From Beggiatoa alba B18LD (lineage in GTDB: Bacteria; Pseudomonadota; Gammaproteobacteria; Beggiatoales; Beggiatoaceae), in NCBI RefSeq assembly GCF_000245015.1, contig NZ_JH600070.1:2307704-2371703 (forward strand): DNA of 64,000 nucleotides. Direction: 5' to 3'. A program made the position numbers and the translations under genes. The notes under the pieces are model-generated. The model was not told where the DNA came from and did not search any database. It saw only the letters and a list, made by a program, of their open reading frames with translations. Positions 26,400 through 35,714 of this stretch are shown here, piece by piece (positions within the stretch are counted from its first letter, which is position 1; each line of letters begins with the position of its first letter).

Positions 26400-28388
26400 T
26401 TGAGAATAGATGATAGTCCCTCTGTTTTAGTTCATTCGACTGATAGGCATCAACAAACATCTTCAACATCTTGTATTGTTTTAAAACAGGCAAATCCTAA
26501 TCCGCGTGGGGGTTTTAAAACCTTATATTTGCTAGCAGGTGATTTTGTACAAGCAGATTTACCCATTTGTGTGCAAACAACAAAAGATATCACGTTTCCT
26601 GTTTGTACCCTGCAACCTGATCGCATATATACATTGCGCATCTTTCATCTTAATGACTTGCACCATGAATTGCGCTCTACTCATCCAGAGTTAGGGGATA
26701 CGCATCGTTTTTCGCAAATGGTTAAGTATGTTAATCAAGCGCGGGCAGTATCGGCGCAACAGGGAGATGTTTTATTTATTTCTGTGGGTGATGATCACAT
26801 TGGAAATCCATTTGATGAGTTGCTTGGAACGGATGCACACAATTTCCAGCTAAGTGCGGCTTATTATGCGTATTCTGCGGCGGGATTAGATGCTGGTGTC
26901 ATTGGCAATCACGAGTTAGACCGAGGGTCTGCTTTACTGGCAAAGGCGATTATTCAAAATGCGAATTTTCCCTTATTGTCCGCAAATTTATATGGTTCAT
27001 GCTATTTAGGCGCAGCACATTATTCACCCGCATTAATTGGGGTTACTGCAAATGGGTTGCGGGTTGGCATGGTTGGCTTAACAACCGTGATTGCAACACG
27101 CTTGGGCACAAAAGATGACCCTGATTTTAAAGCAGAAGATGTTTTAAGTATTTTGCGCCGTGTTTTACCTGTACTTGCGCCACAGGTGGATATTGTCTTG
27201 TTGTTATCACATGTGGGCTATAACGGTGTGGTGAATGGAACAGTACGACATGCACTGGCTTGTGGTGATGTAGATGTGGCGCGAGTTGTTGCTGAATTAG
27301 CGATTGAAAAGCCTATCTTATTAATTGGTGGACATACACATACTCAGCTAAATACAGCAGGATTAGAGACATATCATTATCAAATTCCTGTTGCACAAGC
27401 GGGGGGATATGGCAGTCACTTAGGCGAAATCCTGATTCAGGTAAGTCCATCATTGACCAGTCGTAAGCCTAAAGTAACGATAGAGGCTTGTTTACACCCA
27501 ATAAAATTACGTGATGAAACCGCTCGTTTACAAGCAGGATATGACCCTACGCAGTATGAACAAGAAAGCGACATCGATAGCGATTTTGAAACAACTATCA
27601 TGTCTCCGTTATATAAAAAATTACAATATAAATTAGGTGAAGTGATTGGATACGCGGGAGATTTAGCAGATTTACAAACCGCGCAGATTATTCAAACGCG
27701 CTATCGAGGACAACTGGCAATTGCTAACTTCATGAATGATGCCATTGTCGCCCGTAGTTTCCAGTTTCCCCGCCGTGCAGATGGTTCTCAGCAAGTTGAT
27801 TTTGCTGTATTTAATGCATCAGGTATATGTCAAGGGGTTAAACCTGCACACCCGATTACTTATAACGATTGGTACAAAGTAATGCCCTTTGCCGATTTAA
27901 TCGTTGTTGTCACGATGACAGGACAAGAAGTGCAACAATTATTAATGAGTAATGCCCAACGTTTGGTACGTCCTGAACAAGTAGTGAGTCAAGCAGAATT
28001 AGCAGGTTATGCTGTTTCATATGGATTTCTCCATTTCTCACGCCAAGTTCGTTACCAAATTGTTTTAGGCGCGACGACAGCACAGGCAAGCGCACAACAG
28101 ATTTATATTCACGGTCAGCCGATAGAGTCTGTTTTAACGCAAAAATTCCGTGTGGCTTTTGGCGATTTTGTCGCCTTGCGGGGTGCAGGTGGAGAAAATT
28201 GGAAAGGACAAACACGCCAAGATGGACGACCTGCCTTAGGGTTCGATGTAACCGCATTGGCAAAAGAAGAAACAGGCTTGGTTTACCACGATGAAATTAT
28301 TAAATTTATCCGTGAATATGGTGTAGTCGATAGTCTCTCAGGCGTAATTACAGACGAACGATTAAGCATTGTATCAACGGCATATTGA
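26400..28388 (+). CDS. 5'-nucleotidase / UshA-like metallophosphatase without signal peptide
   Basis: A 662-residue enzyme of the bacterial 5'-nucleotidase type. The metal-binding motifs are LNDLHHEL (84-91), VGDDHIGNP (129-137), GNHELDRG (169-176), LLLSHVGYNG and GGHTHTQL. The C-terminal nucleotidase domain has NDWYKVMPFADLIVVVTMTG. The first motif has His where the family usually has Gly after NDxH. The start is TTG 26400, with GAGG eight bases upstream and no in-frame ATG soon after. The first 75 residues are extra and not a signal peptide, so it may act in the cytoplasm, unlike UshA. Confidence 0.85.
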   Translation: MRIDDSPSVLVHSTDRHQQTSSTSCIVLKQANPNPRGGFKTLYLLAGDFVQADLPICVQTTKDITFPVCTLQPDRIYTLRIFHLNDLHHELRSTHPELGDTHRFSQMVKYVNQARAVSAQQGDVLFISVGDDHIGNPFDELLGTDAHNFQLSAAYYAYSAAGLDAGVIGNHELDRGSALLAKAIIQNANFPLLSANLYGSCYLGAAHYSPALIGVTANGLRVGMVGLTTVIATRLGTKDDPDFKAEDVLSILRRVLPVLAPQVDIVLLLSHVGYNGVVNGTVRHALACGDVDVARVVAELAIEKPILLIGGHTHTQLNTAGLETYHYQIPVAQAGGYGSHLGEILIQVSPSLTSRKPKVTIEACLHPIKLRDETARLQAGYDPTQYEQESDIDSDFETTIMSPLYKKLQYKLGEVIGYAGDLADLQTAQIIQTRYRGQLAIANFMNDAIVARSFQFPRRADGSQQVDFAVFNASGICQGVKPAHPITYNDWYKVMPFADLIVVVTMTGQEVQQLLMSNAQRLVRPEQVVSQAELAGYAVSYGFLHFSRQVRYQIVLGATTAQASAQQIYIHGQPIESVLTQKFRVAFGDFVALRGAGGENWKGQTRQDGRPALGFDVTALAKEETGLVYHDEIIKFIREYGVVDSLSGVITDERLSIVSTAY

Positions 28389-28447
28389 GACCCCTCTTAA
28401 ATAAGCAAAAGCGAGACGATACCGTCTTCAATAAGGAGTGATTTATT

Positions 28448-28942
28448 ATGTTAGTGTCAGATTATCAGAGGAGCTTTTTAGAAAAACTCAGAAAGAGAAC
28501 ATGGGGCAAAACCATTCTACAGCCCACAATTGGCGAATGGTTTATTGAAGTTGAAGAATCCAGCCTAGAAGGGGCAAAACCCATCGCCTTTAAGAAAGTC
28601 ACCGCCATTCATGAAAATCAGATTCTCTGTGGAGAAGAGCGTTATTGGATTCAACATCATGGAAAAATAGGCAAAAAAATTGGCGATAGTCCCAATAAAT
28701 GCATTGTCTTAACCACAATCAATAACGCCCTATTAGAACAATTTGCCGCCAATTTACAACAATCATCAAAAACAGAAACGTTACAAGATAGTTTACGCCT
28801 ACAAATCCTTAATTTAAGTCAACTCATGTACAACCAAACTATCAGCGGGCAATTCAGCCCCAAATTGTTTTCTGATGTTGTCGATCAATTGACGACATTA
28901 CGCGACCAACTCAAAGATGCTGAAAGAACAAAAGCTTTTTAA
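28448..28942 (+). CDS. Hypothetical protein
   Basis: I do not recognise this 164-residue protein. AAGGAG lies eight bases before ATG 28448, a good ribosome site. The N-terminal half alternates short strands (TIGEWFIEVEESS, AFKKVTAIHENQILC) with one Cys pair; the C-terminal half is helical and rich in Gln and Leu. No signal peptide or membrane span. It ends seven bases before the convergent small gene. Confidence 0.65.
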   Translation: MLVSDYQRSFLEKLRKRTWGKTILQPTIGEWFIEVEESSLEGAKPIAFKKVTAIHENQILCGEERYWIQHHGKIGKKIGDSPNKCIVLTTINNALLEQFAANLQQSSKTETLQDSLRLQILNLSQLMYNQTISGQFSPKLFSDVVDQLTTLRDQLKDAERTKAF

Positions 28943-28949
28943 TCAACGC

Positions 28950-29141
28950 CTAATCTTTAATAACAGAATTAAAGTCAGGAATTTCTAGCCAGACGCTACG
29001 CAATGCGTCGGCTAGTTTGTCCGCTTTTGTAGAATGCTCTCCAACTATCACACACCATTTATCATCCTCTGGGATAAATTGCACAGAGAATGATTTTCCT
29101 GTTTTCTTGAGATATTTCCGCAAGTTTTTATCTAAGTTCAT
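28950..29141 (-). CDS. Small hypothetical protein
   Basis: A 63-residue soluble protein with a basic N terminus (MNLDKNLRKYLKKTGKSF) and a short strand-strand-helix pattern (FIPEDDKWCVIVGEHSTKA then ADALRSVWLEI). GGAG lies about 8 bases before ATG 29141, which supports translation. The pattern resembles small HicB-like or immunity-type folds, but no partner toxin is visible beside it, so I do not name it. Confidence 0.6.
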   Translation of the reverse strand: MNLDKNLRKYLKKTGKSFSVQFIPEDDKWCVIVGEHSTKADKLADALRSVWLEIPDFNSVIKD

Positions 29142-29212
29142 CTTAAAGTCTCCTGTTATAACACCCTGAATATTTAATAATTTCTTACTGTAAACGGTTG
29201 TTTGCGTTCACC

Positions 29213-29314
29213 TTACGACGATAAAGACGCAATAATGCTCAATAAACCTAATATACCTATAATCAGCAATATCATGAATAAATAGGATTTTAAAACATAA
29301 CTGAGACTTTTCAT
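29213..29314 (-). CDS. Possible small membrane protein
   Basis: A 33-residue frame starting at ATG 29314 with AGGTGG five bases upstream. It is a short basic head (MKSLSYVLKS) and one hydrophobic span (about 11-30) ending in SLSS. It lies upstream of the 63-residue gene on the same strand, 71 bases away. The ribosome site and single clean span support it; its shortness means it could be chance. Confidence 0.45.
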   Translation of the reverse strand: MKSLSYVLKSYLFMILLIIGILGLLSIIASLSS

Positions 29315-29617
29315 TATCCACCTACTTGCAGAAACACTGCGAGATAAAACCTTTAATTGGTATTATTCCACCGTGAATATGACAATAAGATGACAACAAT
29401 AGATTTCTCCATCACCTATAAACCCATGATGATTGACACTAAGACCTTATATTGCCTGTTCATAAAAGCGTACAAAAATTGCTTTAATCGCGTATAAACC
29501 TTATAAATTAATTGCCAGCTTAACGTGGTATTGTGTAAACAGTTTGACAAAAAAGCGCGCCTGTACTGGCTTAACAGGTGTCATTAATAAATTTTCCACT
29601 GATTTTCCGAGGCTTGT
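29315..29617. other. Intergenic region before the YejA-like gene
   Basis: About 300 AT-rich bases between the small membrane frame and the binding-protein gene on the other strand. TTGACA occurs at 29543-29548 but without a matching -10 at proper distance. No gene or repeat copy seen. Confidence 0.4.
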
Positions 29618-31462
29618 ATGCGAGTTTTATCCCTTGTTACTTTAATTTTCATGGGCATTAGCCCCTTGAGTTTCGCAACAGACCCCACCCCACCAAGTAA
29701 CAGCACAACGTATGTGGGGCATGGTATTTCTATGTACGGCGACTTGAAATATCCACCTGATTTTAAACATTTTGAATATGCAAACCCTGATGCACCCAAA
29801 GGCGGAACGGTACGATTAGCAGATATTGGGACTTTTGATAGCTTTAACCCATTTATTATCAAAGGCATTCCACCTGCGGGGATTGGCGGTTTATTTGAAA
29901 CACTGACCATTAACAGCGATGATGAAGCCTTTTCGGTATATGGTTTAATTGCTGAAACCATTGAAGTCCCTGAAGATAGAACATGGGTTGCCTATAAACT
30001 GCGTGCTATCGCTCGTTTTCATGATGGCACGCCTGTCACACCTGAAGATGTGATTTTCTCCTTCAACATTCTTAAAGAAAAAGGCAATCCGTTTTACCGC
30101 TCTTATTATGAAAATGTTTTAAAAGTGGAAAAAATTGCAGATGACAAGGTGAAATTCACCTTTGTAGATGGTTCAAATAAAGAACTGCCGCTCATCATGG
30201 GACAATTACCCATTCTATCTAAAGCCTATTGGAGCAATCGTGAGTTTGATAAAACGACATTAGAACCCCCATTAGGCAGTGGGGCTTATAAAATTGATAG
30301 TTTTGAAGCTGGACGTTTTGTGGTTTACAAACGAGTCGCTGATTATTGGGGCGCAAATTTACCCGTCAATGCAGGACAAGAAAATTTTGATGCCATTCGT
30401 TACGACTACTATCGAGATGCAACGGTTGCTTTACAAGCGTTTAAAGCAGGTGAGTATGATTTCCGTTCAGAATTAACCGCGAAAGATTGGGCAACTGCTT
30501 ATGACTTTCCCGCAGTTAAATCAGGACTAGTGATTAAAGAAGAAATTCAACATGAAATACCCACAGGGATGCAAGCCTTTTTCTTTAACACGCGCCGCCC
30601 ACTCTTTGCAGACCCAAAAGTACGCGAAGCTTTAAGCTACTTATTTGATTTTGAATGGTCAAATAAAAATCTATTTTACGGCGCGTACACACGCACCGAC
30701 AGCTTTTTCTCCAATTCTGAACTCGCCGCACATGGCTTACCCAGCCCAGAAGAATTAAAAATTTTAGAACCATTTAAAGACAAACTTCCTGAGCGCGTTT
30801 TTAACAGTGCCTATCAACCACCGACGACAGATGCATCAGGCAATATTCGCGACAATATTCGCAAAGCACTGGCATTACTCAATGCATCAGGATGGGAATT
30901 TAAACAAAATAAATTAGTAAACCAAACAACGGGAAAACCTTTTGAATTTGAAATACTACTAGATAGCCCTGCTTTTGAACGGGTTGCACTGCCTTTTGCC
31001 AAAAACTTAGAGCGGGTAGGGATTAAAGCCACCATTCGCACCGTGGATACCAGTCAATATAAAAATCGCTTAGACGAATTTGATTTTGACATGATTGTTG
31101 CTGTCGTTGGGCAATCCTTATCCCCTGGCAATGAACAACGCGATTATTGGGGGTCTAGTAAAGCCGATATTCGCGGAACACGAAATTATGCAGGCATTAA
31201 AGACCCTGTGGTTGATGCCCTCATAGAACAACTGATTGTTGCACCTGACAGAGCAAGTTTAATTGCACAGACAAAGGCTTTAGACCGTGTATTACTATCA
31301 GGATATTATGTGATTCCTCACTGGCATATCCGCACTTTCCGTGTTGCCTACTGGAACAAGTTCATGCACCCTAAAATCGCGCCGAAATATGGCTTAGGAT
31401 TTAATACGTGGTGGATAGACCTTGAAAAAGAAAAACAGTTAAATACCCAACGTGGTAAATAA
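29618..31462 (+). CDS. Periplasmic oligopeptide-type binding protein (YejA-like)
   Basis: A 614-residue family-5 extracellular solute-binding protein. The signal peptide is MRVLSLVTLIFMGISPLSFA. Mature motifs are GISMYGDLKYPPDF, YANPDAPKGGTVRLADIG and the domain signature FHDGTPVTPEDVIFSFNIL. The set, with the GISMYG start and length near 600, is closest to YejA, which feeds the YejBEF importer used for oligopeptides and microcin C. The permease and ATPase genes are not adjacent. A 15-bp hairpin follows the gene. Confidence 0.88.
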   Translation: MRVLSLVTLIFMGISPLSFATDPTPPSNSTTYVGHGISMYGDLKYPPDFKHFEYANPDAPKGGTVRLADIGTFDSFNPFIIKGIPPAGIGGLFETLTINSDDEAFSVYGLIAETIEVPEDRTWVAYKLRAIARFHDGTPVTPEDVIFSFNILKEKGNPFYRSYYENVLKVEKIADDKVKFTFVDGSNKELPLIMGQLPILSKAYWSNREFDKTTLEPPLGSGAYKIDSFEAGRFVVYKRVADYWGANLPVNAGQENFDAIRYDYYRDATVALQAFKAGEYDFRSELTAKDWATAYDFPAVKSGLVIKEEIQHEIPTGMQAFFFNTRRPLFADPKVREALSYLFDFEWSNKNLFYGAYTRTDSFFSNSELAAHGLPSPEELKILEPFKDKLPERVFNSAYQPPTTDASGNIRDNIRKALALLNASGWEFKQNKLVNQTTGKPFEFEILLDSPAFERVALPFAKNLERVGIKATIRTVDTSQYKNRLDEFDFDMIVAVVGQSLSPGNEQRDYWGSSKADIRGTRNYAGIKDPVVDALIEQLIVAPDRASLIAQTKALDRVLLSGYYVIPHWHIRTFRVAYWNKFMHPKIAPKYGLGFNTWWIDLEKEKQLNTQRGK

Positions 31463-31476
31463 ACCACAGGGATAAT

Positions 31477-31510
31477 ATGATAAAGATGCATAAATATGCA
31501 TCTTTATCAT
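31477..31510 (+). terminator. Hairpin after the YejA-like gene
   Basis: A perfect 15-bp inverted repeat, ATGATAAAGATGCAT (31477-31491) and ATGCATCTTTATCAT (31496-31510), with a 4-base loop. There is no T-tract, so it may act as a transcript-end stabiliser rather than a classical terminator. Confidence 0.55.
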
Positions 31511-31804
31511 AAACAGTAGAAAAAAAGCGGTTTTTTCAAATTAAAAAATTAAAAAAATAACTAGAAATCAAGATACTCTTAAGCGATATTCTTAATAATT
31601 CTATCTATATTGCAAAACACCGTTATTCCAATTTTTTTGCAAAGCACAAAAAATTAACTGCTTGTATAACAGTAGAATAAAATATAAACCTCTACTTTTC
31701 TCCTGCTATATCTTTGATAAGCAATTTTATATTTCTGCAAAACACGTTATAATAAACCGTTGTATTATTACATCAACAGTTGCACTTAATCCCCCTATCA
31801 CCCC
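31511..31804. other. AT-rich region upstream of ruvB
   Basis: About 290 bases with long A and T runs and no open frame. In many gammaproteobacteria ruvC-ruvA precede ruvB; here they are absent and ruvB must use its own promoter, presumably in this region, although no consensus pair stands out. Confidence 0.45.
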
Positions 31805-32875
31805 GTGAGTATCGAAACTGATCGTATTATTAGCCCTGTCAGTAGCACAGAAGATAAAGCTATCGATAGAGCAATTCGCCCACAACGGCTTGCCGACTAT
31901 ACAGGTCAGCCTCGCGTGCGCGAACAGATGGAAATTTTTATTCCTGCGGCAAAAGCACGGGGAGAAGCTTTAGATCACGTCTTAATTTTTGGCCCTCCTG
32001 GACTCGGTAAAACAACCTTATCCCATATTATTGCCAATGAAATGGGCGTTAATTTGCGCCAAACTTCAGGTCCTGTGCTAGAAAAAGCAGGCGATTTAGC
32101 CGCTTTGCTCACAAATCTTGAACCGCACGACGTATTATTTATCGATGAAATTCATCGCTTAAGTCCTGTTGTAGAAGAAATTTTATATCCTGCGATGGAA
32201 GATTTTCAGCTTGATATTATTATCGGTGAAGGTCCTTCCGCCCGTTCGATTAAACTAGATTTACCCCCATTTACCCTTGTCGGTGCGACAACACGGGCAG
32301 GTTTATTAACCTCTCCGCTACGTGATCGTTTTGGCATTAGTCAACGGTTAGAATTTTATAATAGTGCTGATTTAGCCATTATCATTACACGCTCAGCCCA
32401 TATCTTAAATGTGGATATTGATGAATTAGGCGCAATGGAAATTGCAAAACGTTCACGGGGAACACCACGCATTGCCAACCGTTTATTGCGTCGTGTCCGT
32501 GATTATGCCCAAGTAAAAGCGAATGGCAAAATTACTCAGCAAGTTGCACAAAGCGCGTTAAATTTGCTCAATGTTGATATTTATGGATTAGACATGATGG
32601 ATCGAAAGTTGCTCCTGTCCATTATGCAAAAATTTGATGGGGGACCTGTTGGGGTTGATACCCTCGCTGCCGCCATCGGAGATGAACGGGGAACAATAGA
32701 AGAAGTGATTGAACCGTATTTATTACAACAAGGCTTTATGATGCGTACCCCGCGCGGTCGTGTTATCACCCGTTTATCATGGCAACATTTTGGATTAACG
32801 CCCCAAAATCCCACCGCACTCGATTTATTTGAAAATACCGCAGACACTACGCAACTCAAGACGAATACGCCTTGA
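31805..32875 (+). CDS. ruvB: Holliday junction helicase ATPase RuvB
   Basis: RuvB drives branch migration of Holliday junctions with RuvA. The 356-residue protein has Walker [20 protein letters not shown], Walker B IDEIHRLS, sensor [18 protein letters not shown] with the arginine finger, and the C-terminal winged helix ending [17 protein letters not shown] 31805 gives the usual N terminus. RuvA and RuvC are not next to it, which differs from the usual ruvCAB block; ybgC and the tol genes follow. Confidence 0.97.
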   Translation: MSIETDRIISPVSSTEDKAIDRAIRPQRLADYTGQPRVREQMEIFIPAAKARGEALDHVLIFGPPGLGKTTLSHIIANEMGVNLRQTSGPVLEKAGDLAALLTNLEPHDVLFIDEIHRLSPVVEEILYPAMEDFQLDIIIGEGPSARSIKLDLPPFTLVGATTRAGLLTSPLRDRFGISQRLEFYNSADLAIIITRSAHILNVDIDELGAMEIAKRSRGTPRIANRLLRRVRDYAQVKANGKITQQVAQSALNLLNVDIYGLDMMDRKLLLSIMQKFDGGPVGVDTLAAAIGDERGTIEEVIEPYLLQQGFMMRTPRGRVITRLSWQHFGLTPQNPTALDLFENTADTTQLKTNTP

Positions 32876-32890
32876 TTCACCAATAATTTT

Positions 32891-33298
32891 ATGTCTAACG
32901 ACTTTCAGTTATCTTTACGGGTTTATTATGAAGATACCGATTTGGCTGGTATCGTCTATTACGCCAATTATTTAAAATTTTTAGAGCGTGCCCGCACCGA
33001 ATGGTTGCGTACGCATGGATTTGAACAAAGTGTTTTAAAAGCGCAACAACAAATTGTGCTCGCTGTTCGTCAATTAACCATTGAATACTTAAAACCAGCC
33101 GTTTTTGACGATTGGCTTACAGTAAGCGTGCAAGTTGAAAAACATGGCAAAGCTAGTTTAGTCTTAAATCAGACTATTTCGCGTGATACGGTCATGTTAT
33201 GTACTGCCAGCGTTAAAATTGCGTGTTTACACGCGCAAACGCTACGCCCTTGTCCTTTTCCCCTTTCCTTACTCGAAGAGTTACAACAGCATGGCTGA
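32891..33298 (+). CDS. ybgC: Acyl-CoA thioesterase YbgC
   Basis: A 135-residue hot-dog-fold thioesterase, linked to the Tol-Pal operon in most gammaproteobacteria. The catalytic segment is YYEDTDLAGIVYYANYLKFLERARTEWLR, here split around Asp (residue about 15) with the DLAGIVYYANYL core. It acts on short-chain or phospholipid-linked acyl-CoA. It lies 15 bases after ruvB and overlaps tolQ by eight bases, so its translation is probably coupled to tolQ. Confidence 0.94.
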   Translation: MSNDFQLSLRVYYEDTDLAGIVYYANYLKFLERARTEWLRTHGFEQSVLKAQQQIVLAVRQLTIEYLKPAVFDDWLTVSVQVEKHGKASLVLNQTISRDTVMLCTASVKIACLHAQTLRPCPFPLSLLEELQQHG

Positions 33299-34106
33299 CT
33301 TATCGATTTTAAATTTAGTCTTACAAGCCAGTTTATTAGTTCAAATTGTCATGGGCTTGTTACTGCTTATATCCTTATATTCATGGACATTAATTCTGAG
33401 CAAAGCCAGACAATTAAGCATGTATCGCCGTTTAGCCAACGAATTTGAAGATAATTTCTGGCGAGAAAAAGACTATGCCAGTTTATACAACCGTGTTACA
33501 GGTAGCCAAAATGCGGCTGAAGGCATGGCAAGCATTTTCGTTTATGGATACCGAGAGTTTTTCCGCTTACGCAAACAGCCTGCTATTACGCCCAGCAGTT
33601 TAGTTGAAGGGGCAGAACGCGCCATGCGTGTTGCGATTAATAAAGAAAGTGACAGTTTAGACAGTGCATTAACCCCATTAGCAACCGTCGGTTCTGTCAG
33701 CCCCTATATTGGCTTATTTGGTACTGTTTGGGGAATTATGCACTCATTCCACGCCTTAGGGGGGATGCAACAAGTCACCCTCGCCATGGTTGCACCCGGT
33801 ATTTCAGAAGCATTAATTGCAACCGCAATGGGCTTATTTGCCGCAATTCCTGCGGTCATGGCGTACAACCACTATGCCAATGAAGTCGACCACTTACAAA
33901 ACCGTTACGACACTTTTTTAGAAGAATTCACCAGCTTGTTACAACGTCAAGCCCATGCTGCCCCTGTGAACAATACAATGGGTGGAATGAATCCAACCGT
34001 GATGCCAACACCGAATAATCCTACGGCTTCCCCCCAACCCATGAATATGGCAACGCCCATGAATTCAATGGCAAATTACTCCCCATTAATGGCGGAGGAT
34101 AACTAA
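33291..34106 (+). CDS. tolQ: Tol-Pal system protein TolQ with extended C-terminal tail
   Basis: TolQ forms the proton-driven motor with TolR in the inner membrane. ATG 33291 lies inside the end of ybgC and gives MADLSILNLVLQASLL; an earlier in-frame start at 33183 is unlikely. Three membrane spans lie near 12-35, 135-160 and 170-195, with ALIATAMGLFAAIPAVMAYN in the last. The protein has 271 residues against about 230 in E. coli: the extra part (about 225-271) is a Met, Asn, Pro and Thr-rich cytoplasmic tail with no charge pattern. That tail is unusual. Confidence 0.94.
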   Translation: MADLSILNLVLQASLLVQIVMGLLLLISLYSWTLILSKARQLSMYRRLANEFEDNFWREKDYASLYNRVTGSQNAAEGMASIFVYGYREFFRLRKQPAITPSSLVEGAERAMRVAINKESDSLDSALTPLATVGSVSPYIGLFGTVWGIMHSFHALGGMQQVTLAMVAPGISEALIATAMGLFAAIPAVMAYNHYANEVDHLQNRYDTFLEEFTSLLQRQAHAAPVNNTMGGMNPTVMPTPNNPTASPQPMNMATPMNSMANYSPLMAEDN

Positions 34107-34109
34107 TTC

Positions 34110-34541
34110 ATGGCTCGCTCAACCCGTCGTAAACATCGCATGGCAGAAATGAATGTCGTGCCCTATATCGATGTGATGCTCGTGTTACTCATTATTTTTA
34201 TGATTACCTCGCCGTTACTGACTGAAGGCGTTAATGTACAACTGCCAAAAGCAGGGCAAGGGACGCAAACCTTAGACGCGAGTAACGTCGGTAATATCAT
34301 TATTGTCACCCTCGATTCATGGGGACAATTACACTTACAAGCGGAAGAAACCGCCATCAGTGCCAATGAATTAACCAACCGTGTTAAAGCTCTTGCAGAA
34401 ACCATTCAGCAAAAAGGCGGCAAAGCACGAGTTTATGTGCGTGGTGATACCTCTGTACAATATGGAAAAATAATTGAAATCATGGCAATGCTAAAAGCGG
34501 TTGGCATTGACGAAGTGAGTTTAGTGACTCAAAAACAATAG
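34110..34541 (+). CDS. tolR: Tol-Pal system protein TolR
   Basis: TolR is the second motor subunit, anchored by one span with a periplasmic domain. The 143-residue protein has the span with the proton-path aspartate in VVPYIDVMLVLLIIFMITSP, then PLLTEGVNVQLPKA and the conserved periplasmic motif YVRGDTSVQYGKIIEIMAML. It begins three bases after tolQ. Length is normal. Confidence 0.95.
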   Translation: MARSTRRKHRMAEMNVVPYIDVMLVLLIIFMITSPLLTEGVNVQLPKAGQGTQTLDASNVGNIIIVTLDSWGQLHLQAEETAISANELTNRVKALAETIQQKGGKARVYVRGDTSVQYGKIIEIMAMLKAVGIDEVSLVTQKQ

Positions 34542-34547
34542 ACAATT

Positions 34548-35714
34548 ATGGCAAATAAAACTGCTGATACAGCAATCGCGTTTATCTTTGCACTGCTTGC
34601 GCACGCATTGTTTTTCTTCTTAATATTTTTCGGGGTTAATCTATTTGAACAACCAATGACGGTTATTGAACTACCACAAGCCACAATGGTAGATGAAGCC
34701 GTGTTTGAAGCAGATTTAAAACAAATTGAAGAAGCCGAGAAAGAACAGCAAAAACAAGTTGCTTTAGAAAAACAACGTATTATTAATGCAGAAAAAGCAA
34801 AACAAGCAGAGGCGGATGCATTAGCCCGCGCACAAGCAGAAGAACAAGCCCGTTTAGATGCCATTAAAGCTGCTCAACAAGCCGAAGCGGCAAAACTCGC
34901 ACAGATTAAAGAAGCTCAAGAAAAGTCATTAGCAGAGTTAGAAAAACAACGCCTTGCACAAGCCGTGTTAGAAAAAGAGCTAGAAGCGGAAAAACAACGC
35001 CGTGCGGAAGAAGAAAAAGCCCGCCAAGAAAAAGAAGCCGCATTGACTGAAAAACAAAAAGCAGACGTTGCAGAACAGCAACGTTTACAAGAATTACGGA
35101 AAAAAGTAGAAGAAGAAAAACGTGCAAAAGCTGAACAGGCAAAAGAAGCCGCTCGTTTAAAAGCGGAAGCCGAGCAACGTGCGAAAGCAGAAAAATTAGA
35201 GCGTGAACGGTTAGCAAAAGAGGCAAAAGAACAGTTTTTGAAAGAAGAGCGCGAAAAAGAAGAAGCGGAGAAAAAACGCAAAGAAAAAGAATTAGCCAAG
35301 CGTAAAGAAGAAGAGAAAAAACGAATTGCCAAAGAAATTGAAGACCAACGTCGACGTGAAATTCAAGAAGAGCTTGCCCGTCAACGCGCAGATGAGGCTA
35401 GAGCAGGACAAGAAGCAGAAGCACGACAGGCATTAGAAAACCGTAAACAACAAATCATTGCCTTAATCGCGCAAAAGGTAAAAAGTTTATGGGTGAGACC
35501 TGCGGATGAGATTGTAAACGGCTTGTCGTGCGATATTCGAGTCACGATTATGCCTAATGGCGCGGTTGCTGAAGCCATTGTCACCCGTAGCAGTGGCAAT
35601 ATTAGCTTTGATAACTCTGCTGAGTTAGCAGTACGCAAAGCATCACCGTTACCTATTCCTCCTGATTTACTGGATGATTTTAGAACTTTTACCTTTAAAT
35701 TCAAACCACAATGA
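34548..35714 (+). CDS. tolA: Tol-Pal system protein TolA
   Basis: TolA spans the periplasm to contact TolB and Pal. The 388-residue protein has one N-terminal membrane span (about 8-28), a very long Ala, Glu, Lys and Gln-rich helical region (about 50-295), and a compact C-terminal domain from about 297, with KSLWVRPADEIVNGLSCDIRV and VAEAIVTRSSGN. The helical part is low in complexity and codes long open frames on other strands that are not genes. It sits six bases after tolR. Confidence 0.94.
   Translation: MANKTADTAIAFIFALLAHALFFFLIFFGVNLFEQPMTVIELPQATMVDEAVFEADLKQIEEAEKEQQKQVALEKQRIINAEKAKQAEADALARAQAEEQARLDAIKAAQQAEAAKLAQIKEAQEKSLAELEKQRLAQAVLEKELEAEKQRRAEEEKARQEKEAALTEKQKADVAEQQRLQELRKKVEEEKRAKAEQAKEAARLKAEAEQRAKAEKLERERLAKEAKEQFLKEEREKEEAEKKRKEKELAKRKEEEKKRIAKEIEDQRRREIQEELARQRADEARAGQEAEARQALENRKQQIIALIAQKVKSLWVRPADEIVNGLSCDIRVTIMPNGAVAEAIVTRSSGNISFDNSAELAVRKASPLPIPPDLLDDFRTFTFKFKPQ

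Noticed and set aside
34906..35332. Long open frames on the minus strand opposite tolA
   Set aside because: They mirror the low-complexity Ala/Glu/Lys/Gln coiled coil of tolA, are Ser/Phe/Leu-rich nonsense and have no ribosome site.
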